Source of the DNA: JAQVYB01 sp964490935
GTDB taxonomy: Bacteria; Verrucomicrobiota; Kiritimatiellia; RZYC01
Reading direction: 5' to 3'
DNA: 7,632 bases
Assembly (NCBI GenBank): GCA_964490935.1
Contig: CAZBEO010000140.1
Span: 1 to 7,632, forward strand
The translations under genes and the position numbers were made by a program. Each line of letters opens with the position of its first letter. Position 1 is the first letter of the stretch. The notes under the pieces were generated by a model, which was not told the DNA's origin, did not search any database, and was given only the letters and a program-made list of their open reading frames with translations. This document shows positions 1 through 4,642 of this stretch, piece by piece.

Positions 1-151
1 CCGCCTGCTTTTTTTGTCTCCATTCGCGGTTCCCTCTGAATTTTCTTTGCTTTTTCGATATTTTCGCGTGTTTCGTAGTCGAAAATGCACTATTTTTGTT
101 CTTCCGGCTTTTTCGTGAGGAGCTGCGCGGCGATAGATTGAAGAGGCTCTG

Positions 152-333
152 AACGCAGAGAAGCAAGTGTCGCGAATTTTGGGAGGGATGCTGTCCTCAG
201 CGTCCTTTTATTTATCTCCAGCTCATTCCCTATTTCTCTTGCTCTCCGCGCTCACTCTCCGCTTGGCCCGTGGGGACACGGGCCCTCCCCGAGAGCATTC
301 CTCTGCGCCTCCGCGCCACTGCGTCTCTGCGTT
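152..333. repeat. Imperfect inverted repeat pair enclosing about 140-150 bp
   Basis: The left arm is at 152-174 and begins aacgcagaga. The right arm is at 312-333 and ends tctctgcgtt. The outer 10 bp (152-161 against 324-333) are perfect reverse complements. With one gap and a few mismatches the similarity continues to about 22 columns, ending in a shared cgcg. The right arm sits inside a longer degenerate run of ctctgcg/ctccgcg words starting at 301. Short repeats built from CGCAGAG words are, from memory, common between genes in several environmental phyla. Their function is not established, and this copy looks decayed. Confidence 0.55.
255..295. repeat. Strong hairpin with GGGA tetraloop
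   Basis: The core is a perfect 8-bp stem: ggcccgtg (265-272), loop ggga (273-276), cacgggcc (277-284). Read as RNA from the plus strand, the loop fits the stable GNRA tetraloop class. A second 5-bp pairing, ctctc (255-259) with gagag (291-295), can extend it across an internal loop. No T-run follows on either strand, so it is not a convincing intrinsic terminator. It lies inside the inverted repeat pair at 152-333 and may be part of the same small palindromic element. Confidence 0.6.
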
Positions 334-379
334 ATATTCTCTACGAAGGCCCTGTTGTTTCACGAAATTCCCGGAAGAA

Positions 380-420
380 GCGTTTTTAAACGCAAATGAA
401 CGCTAATTTACGTGAATGGG
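380..420. repeat. Degenerate aacgcaaat-type repeat units with small hairpin
   Basis: Three units of 10-11 bases follow one another: aacgcaaatg (389-398), aacgctaattt (399-409) and acgtgaatggg (410-420). The first overlaps a small palindrome, gcgttt (380-385) and aaacgc (388-393). On the minus strand this palindrome follows the methyltransferase stop codon and is followed by ttcttcc, so it could act as a weak terminator for the leftward operon. The stem is short and AT-rich and there is no clean T-run, so I do not call a terminator. Confidence 0.4.
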
Positions 421-431
421 ACGAATTTTGC

Positions 432-1226
432 TCAGATTCGCTTCAGGAAGAAGAAATCCTGATAGCCGAAGAGGGGCGCACGCTCTTCGATCAATCCGCA
501 GGAGGCAAAGGTCTCGCGCAGACCATCGATTTGATAGGCCACGGCGGCTTCAGGAAAGGTCTCGCTGGCAAAGGCCATGCGCCCTTTGTAACAGGGAAAG
601 ATCAGCGGGCGGTGACTAGAGCTTTCCCGAGCCTCCTGTTCGTCTTTATAGGTGAAAAAGGTGGCATAGAGAATGGCGTCCTTTCGGAGCAGGCGCGCGC
701 ATTCTTTCAAGTAGTTCTGCATGGCCTGTTCGAGGAGGTGGGTGTAGACGGAGGTCATGATGATCAGATCAAACGGGGCATCGTCAAAGGGGAAGCGGTA
801 TTCGTTTTCGTTCACGCTCCCATGTGGATTATAGGTTACGCTGTGAATGTTGGCATGAAAGAAGCGAAAAGAGGCGTTACGAGCTGCAATGTGTCGGTTG
901 CACCAGGCAATGCAGCGTCGATCGATGTCCATCCCCGTATAGCGCAGATTCATGGCCTTGGCTTCCTCATCTTTTTCCAGATGATATGCCATGCGCCCAC
1001 ATCCGCACCCGATATCGAGGATATTCAAGTCCTTTTTAAGCAGTCCATACCTTTTTAGCTCCTGGAGAAAGGCGGCGCCAATCTGCTGGAAATCATTCGC
1101 GCCGCCCACAAAGTGACGAAGCGACCAGGGGGGTAGATCGTTCTGGTGCGTAAAGAGACGGTAGAAGAAATCGAGCCGGTCCATATAAGTGTTCTTTAGG
1201 CTCTGTTTGAAGGTTTTGTAGGGCAT
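432..1226 (-). CDS. Class I SAM-dependent methyltransferase
   Basis: This 264-residue cytoplasmic protein should transfer a methyl group from S-adenosylmethionine; its acceptor cannot be read from the sequence. The Rossmann signature is clear: motif I ILDIGCGCGR at 69-78, the acidic end of strand 2 in GMDID at 98-102, and motif IV FDLIIMTSVYTHLL at 152-165, followed by the typical helix and strand around LKECARLLRKDAILYATFF. The segment PPWSLRHFVGGANDF (32-46) ahead of motif I matches, from memory, a methyltransferase family often found near glycan genes; that link is inference. The ATG at 1226 is preceded by gaaagga within the 11-bp gap after the peptidase stop, so it is the last gene of the parB operon. 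Hand counts give about 48% GC in two central lines, against 68% in a line of the neighbouring peptidase gene, which hints at a separate origin. Confidence 0.93.
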   Translation of the reverse strand: MPYKTFKQSLKNTYMDRLDFFYRLFTHQNDLPPWSLRHFVGGANDFQQIGAAFLQELKRYGLLKKDLNILDIGCGCGRMAYHLEKDEEAKAMNLRYTGMDIDRRCIAWCNRHIAARNASFRFFHANIHSVTYNPHGSVNENEYRFPFDDAPFDLIIMTSVYTHLLEQAMQNYLKECARLLRKDAILYATFFTYKDEQEARESSSHRPLIFPCYKGRMAFASETFPEAAVAYQIDGLRETFASCGLIEERAPLFGYQDFFFLKRI

Positions 1227-1237
1227 ACGTTCCTTTC

Positions 1238-2203
1238 TTAGTTGGGCTGGATCAGTGTGTTGAGCATACGCAGGACAACGCGTCCTGTTTTGCCGAGGCT
1301 TTCCGCACTGATGCGGTCCATATTGTCGTCGGGTGTGTGCCAGTAATCGTTGCGCCCGGGGGCGCTGCCGAATTCAAAATCAATGAGATTGATGGCGGGC
1401 ATTCCGGCGGCGAGGAAGGGGACGTGATCGTCGCCCATGGCATAACGGTAGAGCGAGAAGGAGGCGCGAATGCCCTCGGCCTCGGCGGCATCCAGCGCAA
1501 TGCGGACGAGGGATGGGGTGGTGTTTTGAGGGATGGTGATGTTGTAGTTTTTGTCGCCGACCATATCGAGGAGGATGACGGCCTGCACCTCGTTCTGTTT
1601 TCCGTTTTCGACGAGCTGGCGGGCGAGGTGTCGGCTTCCGTGGAGTCCGTCGAGTTCGCTGTAATAGCGAACGCATTCCTCGCCATCGAAGAAGACAAAA
1701 AGAATTTCGGGCGGCAGATTGGTGATAGGTGCCAGGAGGCGTGCGAGTTCGAGGAGTACGCCCGAGCTGGAGGCGGAGTCGTTGGCACCGCAGAAGGGCG
1801 GTTCCATGCCGGCTTTACTGTCATAATGCGAGGCGAGCAGGATGAGGCCGCGTCCCTGGCCTGGTAGGCGTCCGAAGACGTTGTGAAAGGTTTGGGTTCC
1901 GGTGGGGGTGAGATCGGGAAAGGAATCAATGAAGGCCTCGAGTCCGGCGGTTTGGAGTCGGGCACGGAGGTGTTGTGCGGCCTGTTCGGCACCGGGGGTG
2001 CCAGCGTCACGCGGATAGAGGACGGCTAACTCGACCGTCTCGCGATACGCCCGTTCAGCATCGAAGAGGTCGGGCTGAAGCACGGGTGTTACGGCAGAGG
2101 CGAGGGGCGCTTTTGACCCGCAAGCGGAGAAGAAGACCGCACTCAAAATGAGCAGTGATTGTTGAAGTGCCAGGCAGGGTAGAAGCCGCATGGTGCCTAC
2201 CAT
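1238..2203 (-). CDS. M28-family zinc lipoprotein, glutaminyl-cyclase-like
   Basis: The 321-residue protein begins with a short basic stretch, a hydrophobic segment and the lipobox-like FSAC with Cys28, so it is probably an exported lipoprotein. The M28 fold motifs appear in order: HYDSK (126-130), GANDSASSSG (139-148), FFDGEE (171-176), LLDMVGD (211-217), DDHVPFL (258-264) and YWHTPDDN (287-294). Expected metal or catalytic residues are therefore D142, E175/E176, D213 and H289, with H126 available as in aminopeptidases. The combination DSK, DGEE, GSRHLA, DDHxPFL and WHTxDDN closely resembles animal-type glutaminyl cyclase, which converts N-terminal glutamine to pyroglutamate; an aminopeptidase role remains possible. 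The ATG at 2203 overlaps the parB stop by 7 bp. An internal ATG at 2191, after ggtagg, would give a tighter signal peptide (Cys24) and may be the true start. Confidence 0.92.
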   Translation of the reverse strand: MVGTMRLLPCLALQQSLLILSAVFFSACGSKAPLASAVTPVLQPDLFDAERAYRETVELAVLYPRDAGTPGAEQAAQHLRARLQTAGLEAFIDSFPDLTPTGTQTFHNVFGRLPGQGRGLILLASHYDSKAGMEPPFCGANDSASSSGVLLELARLLAPITNLPPEILFVFFDGEECVRYYSELDGLHGSRHLARQLVENGKQNEVQAVILLDMVGDKNYNITIPQNTTPSLVRIALDAAEAEGIRASFSLYRYAMGDDHVPFLAAGMPAINLIDFEFGSAPGRNDYWHTPDDNMDRISAESLGKTGRVVLRMLNTLIQPN

Positions 2204-3099
2204 TCTTCGGAGAGGCCGAGTAGGTTCAGGACGCGATCGAGATCATCGTTGGAGTAAAATTCAATTTCGAGGCAGCCTTTTGTTTTTTTCCCGTTGGCGA
2301 GGGTGGCACAGGGGGTGAGACGTATGCCGGTGGCGAAGTGGGAGTGGAGTTTGTCGGTGAGGTAGCGCACATGGCTTTCGGGCATGTCAGCGCGGCGTAC
2401 GCGCTCTTTTTTCGGTGCGCGGTGAAGTTTGGTCACCATCTGCTCAAGGGCGCGTACGGAGAGACCCTCGCGAATGGTTCGGTCGGCCAGCAGTTTTTGC
2501 TCTTCGGAAATTTCCACGCCGAGCAGTACCTTGGCATGGCCCAGGGAAAGGGTGCCGGTTCGCAGACATTCTTTGATTTTGCCGGGCAGATTCAGTACGC
2601 GCAGGGCGTTGGTCACCGTGGCGCGGCCCTTGCCCACGCGCCGGGCGATGTCTTCCTGCGTGAGTTGAAATTTCTCGGCGAGCACCTGATAGCCCTCGGC
2701 CTCTTCAATGATGTTGAGGTCTTCGCGCTGCAGGTTTTCGACGAGGGCCACTTCGAGAGCCTCGCAATCGGTGTATTCTTTGAGAATCACCGGGATGCGC
2801 TCGAGGCCAACGGCCTTGGCGGCAGTGAGACGTCGTTCACCGGCTATCAGTTCGTAACCGTCGCGGACTTTTCGGACGAGCAGTGGCTGAAGCAGGCCCA
2901 TTTCGCGGATGGATGCGGCGAGTTCCTGGATGGCTTCGGGCGCAAAGGTTCGGCGGGGCTGCCAGGGATTGGGTTTGATCTGGTCCAGGGGTAGTTCAAG
3001 GGGGCCGGTGGTTGAAGGTGCCGTGACGGGGCTTTCTTCTTCACGCTCATGAATGAGGGCGTCGAGCCCGCGTCCGAGTCCTTTGTGTTTTGCTGCCAT
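2197..3099 (-). CDS. parB: Chromosome-partitioning protein ParB
   Basis: ParB binds parS sites near the replication origin, spreads as a CTP-dependent clamp, and works with ParA to segregate chromosomes. The 300-residue length is normal. The N-terminal KGLGRGLDALI (6-16) is the conserved ParA-contacting motif. The ParB/CTPase domain shows IKPNPWQPR (41-49), GYELIAGERR (81-90) and ENLQRED (121-127). The helix-turn-helix LTQEDIARRVGKGRATV lies at 146-162, followed by the central DNA-binding region and a C-terminal dimerisation domain from about 240. The usual GERRxRA box reads GERRLTA, with threonine at 92. The ATG at 3099 has AGGA seven bases upstream. It leads the three-gene leftward operon. 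parA, which normally precedes it, is absent: the upstream neighbour is the divergent uxs gene. I see only weak promoter candidates for this gene in 3100-3180. Confidence 0.97.
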   Translation of the reverse strand: MAAKHKGLGRGLDALIHEREEESPVTAPSTTGPLELPLDQIKPNPWQPRRTFAPEAIQELAASIREMGLLQPLLVRKVRDGYELIAGERRLTAAKAVGLERIPVILKEYTDCEALEVALVENLQREDLNIIEEAEGYQVLAEKFQLTQEDIARRVGKGRATVTNALRVLNLPGKIKECLRTGTLSLGHAKVLLGVEISEEQKLLADRTIREGLSVRALEQMVTKLHRAPKKERVRRADMPESHVRYLTDKLHSHFATGIRLTPCATLANGKKTKGCLEIEFYSNDDLDRVLNLLGLSEEW

Positions 3100-3182
3100 A
3101 ATGTCGTCCTGTTTGGTTTTTGGGGAGTGTTATGTAAAACGGGCGCAAACCGCAATAGAATTTTGCCGCAACCCGGATGCAG

Positions 3183-3211
3183 TTGACAAATGCGGGGAAA
3201 TCGTTGTTAAT
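3183..3211 (+). promoter_or_regulatory. Sigma-70-type promoter for uxs-FHA operon
   Basis: A perfect -35 hexamer TTGACA at 3183-3188 is followed, after a 17-bp spacer, by GTTAAT at 3206-3211, which matches four of six consensus -10 bases. Transcription would start near 3218, giving a leader of about 38 bases before the ATG at 3256. It lies in the 156-bp divergent region shared with parB (3100-3255). That region shows no other convincing operator or riboswitch-like structure. Confidence 0.6.
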
Positions 3212-3255
3212 TCAGGGCCATTCAACCGCAGATTTTTCAAGGAGAACGAACCGAT

Positions 3256-4209
3256 ATGACCAAGCCTACTTCGCAGCCTGTTTCCGTGGTCGCCGGCGGG
3301 GCCGGTTTTTTGGGTTCTCATCTGTGTGATTATCTGTTGGGCAAGGGGCACGGCGTGATCTGTCTGGACAACCTGATCACGGGGAATGTGGCCAACATCG
3401 AGCACCTTTCGGGAAACGAGTGCTTCACGTTTATTAAACACAACGTGACCGAGTACATCAATCTCCCCGGGCCCGTGGATTACGTGTTCAATTTCGCCTC
3501 GCCAGCCAGCCCGATCGATTACCTCGAGCTGCCGATTCAGACGCTGAAGGTGGGGGCGCTTGGCACGCACAAAACTCTCGGCCTGGCCCGCGCCAAGAAG
3601 TCCGTGTATTTTCTGGCATCGACCTCGGAAGTTTATGGTGATCCACTGGTGCATCCGCAGCCGGAATCGTATTGGGGCAACGTGAATCCCATCGGGCCAC
3701 GTGGGGTGTATGATGAGGCCAAGCGCTTTGCCGAGGCCATGGTCATGGCCTATCACCGCTTTCACGGGCTCGATACGCGCATCGTGCGCATTTTCAACAC
3801 GTATGGCCCCCGCATGCGCCCAAATGACGGGCGCGTGGTGCCGACCTTCATCACGCAGGCCCTGAACAACGAACCGCTTTCCATCTTTGGCGACGGTGAC
3901 CAGACGCGCAGTTTTTGCTACGTCTCGGACCTCATTCACGGCATTTATCTGCTGGCGATGAGTTCCTGCACCGATCCGGTAAACATCGGCAATCCCGGCG
4001 AGATGACCGTGCGAGCCTTTGCGGAAAAAATCTGTGCGCTCTGCGGTTGCACTGCCGACCTAATGCACAAGCCGCTTCCCGAAGATGATCCGAAGGTGCG
4101 CCGCCCCAACATTGAAAAGGCCAAAGAGCTTCTCGGATGGGAGCCGGTCATGGAGTTGGAAAAGGGTCTCGCGCTGACGATCGACTATTTCAAATCACTG
4201 AGGGCCTAA
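3256..4209 (+). CDS. uxs: UDP-glucuronate decarboxylase (UDP-xylose synthase)
   Basis: This cytoplasmic short-chain dehydrogenase-type enzyme oxidises, decarboxylates and re-reduces UDP-glucuronate to UDP-xylose with bound NAD+, supplying xylose for surface glycans. At 317 residues it has the normal length for the soluble bacterial form. It shows the Rossmann motif GGAGFLGS (14-21), LDNLITG (37-43), ASPASP (81-86), STSEVYGDP (122-130) with catalytic T123 and E125, the YxxxK pair Y152 and K156, RIFNTYGPRM (178-187), DGRVVPTF (191-198), GDGDQTRSF (212-220) and the C-terminal PLPEDDP (273-279) with LGWEP. ASPASP and YWGNVNPIGPR separate it from dTDP-glucose dehydratases and generic epimerases. 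An AAGGAG at 3239-3244 lies 11 bases ahead of the ATG, slightly far but the only good site. The FHA gene follows after 3 bp. No UDP-glucose dehydrogenase is visible. Confidence 0.97.
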   Translation: MTKPTSQPVSVVAGGAGFLGSHLCDYLLGKGHGVICLDNLITGNVANIEHLSGNECFTFIKHNVTEYINLPGPVDYVFNFASPASPIDYLELPIQTLKVGALGTHKTLGLARAKKSVYFLASTSEVYGDPLVHPQPESYWGNVNPIGPRGVYDEAKRFAEAMVMAYHRFHGLDTRIVRIFNTYGPRMRPNDGRVVPTFITQALNNEPLSIFGDGDQTRSFCYVSDLIHGIYLLAMSSCTDPVNIGNPGEMTVRAFAEKICALCGCTADLMHKPLPEDDPKVRRPNIEKAKELLGWEPVMELEKGLALTIDYFKSLRA

Positions 4210-4212
4210 GCC

Positions 4213-4620
4213 ATGATGCTGCACTATACCGATGCAAACGGCATGTCGATTTCCCGAGAGGTCGGAAAAATTCCCGTGACGATCGGGCGCGGGTCCGATG
4301 CCGACATCGTGCTGTCTGACGTGCGGGCATCCCGCATCCATTGCCGCCTGTTCTATGAAGACGGCATCCACTACGTGGAAGACCTGAAATCAAAAAATGG
4401 CATCACGGTCAATGGACACAAGGTGGCGAAATCCGTGGTCAAGTCGGGCGACTGTCTGAAAGTGGGGAGCACAGCCATTACCCTGAAGGATACCAATCAC
4501 CCCGGAACCCGCACCGTACTCAATGAAGTGCAGGGAAAAATGAATTCCGGCAAGGGCTACCGCACCATCATGAAAGAAATCGTGGACGAAGCCGCCCCCG
4601 CCCGCCGCGCTAAAAAGTGA
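4213..4620 (+). CDS. Small FHA-domain (phosphothreonine-binding) protein
   Basis: This 135-residue cytoplasmic protein is essentially one forkhead-associated domain with a short tail. FHA domains bind phosphothreonine peptides and usually act downstream of Ser/Thr kinases. The signature residues are all present: GR at 25-26, SRIH at 40-43, SKNG at 60-63 and NG at 67-68. The domain spans about residues 3-92. The tail (93-135) holds two similar stretches, RTVLNEV (100-106) and RTIMKEI (117-123), and ends in a basic ARRAKK-like sequence; its threonines could be phosphorylation sites, which is inference. The ATG at 4213 begins 3 bp after the uxs stop, with gaggg at 4200-4204 as ribosome-binding site inside the uxs end, so translation is probably coupled. 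A second ATG at 4216 is possible. No kinase or phosphatase gene is visible in the window. Confidence 0.95.
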   Translation: MMLHYTDANGMSISREVGKIPVTIGRGSDADIVLSDVRASRIHCRLFYEDGIHYVEDLKSKNGITVNGHKVAKSVVKSGDCLKVGSTAITLKDTNHPGTRTVLNEVQGKMNSGKGYRTIMKEIVDEAAPARRAKK

Positions 4621-4642
4621 CCGAATAAATCCGGCCGCTTAC

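Larger units (their letters stand above)
1..431. other. Gene-free region with degenerate short repeats
   Basis: No open reading frame here looks like a real protein. The longest, a plus-strand frame at 167-406 with a GTG start, translates the low-complexity repeat itself and has no domain-like pattern. The region is T-rich on the plus strand at its left end, with a run of seven T at 9-15, and contains ccattcgcggtt at 20-31. It then carries CTCTGCG/CGCAGAG-type repeats (152-174 and 301-333), a strong hairpin (265-284) and aacgcaaat-type units (388-420). It lies downstream of the minus-strand operon ending at 432. Because the left window edge cuts it, I cannot tell whether it is the 3' flank of another gene. 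I see no clear terminator; the small hairpin at 380-393 is the only candidate for the leftward operon. Confidence 0.7.

Noticed and set aside
167..406. Plus-strand frame of 79 codons with GTG start in the left gene-free region
   Set aside because: It mostly translates the CTCTGCG-type repeat and hairpin, has no recognisable domain and no convincing ribosome-binding site.
396..1058. Plus-strand 220-codon frame opposite the methyltransferase
   Set aside because: It is antisense to a gene with clear SAM-binding motifs and shows no motif of its own.
2338..2994. Plus-strand 218-codon frame opposite parB
   Set aside because: The minus strand encodes a full ParB with every conserved box; the opposite frame is a by-product of its codon use.
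3100..3180. Promoter for parB on the minus strand
   Set aside because: The best candidates (CATAAC as -10 with TTGCGG upstream) have poor -35 matches and a short 15-bp spacer, so I do not list one although a promoter must exist nearby.
3420..3436. TGCTTCACGTTTATTA in uxs resembling a parS site
   Set aside because: Only about 11 of 16 bases match, the right half is not complementary, and the bases are explained by coding for conserved enzyme sequence.
3130..3939. Minus-strand 269-codon frame opposite uxs
   Set aside because: The conserved UXS motifs are on the plus strand. Long antisense frames are common opposite this GC-rich family, and this one would also cover the uxs promoter.
4621..4642. 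Possible bidirectional terminator between the convergent FHA and chemoreceptor genes
   Set aside because: The 22-bp gap has no stem of useful length and no T-run on either strand.
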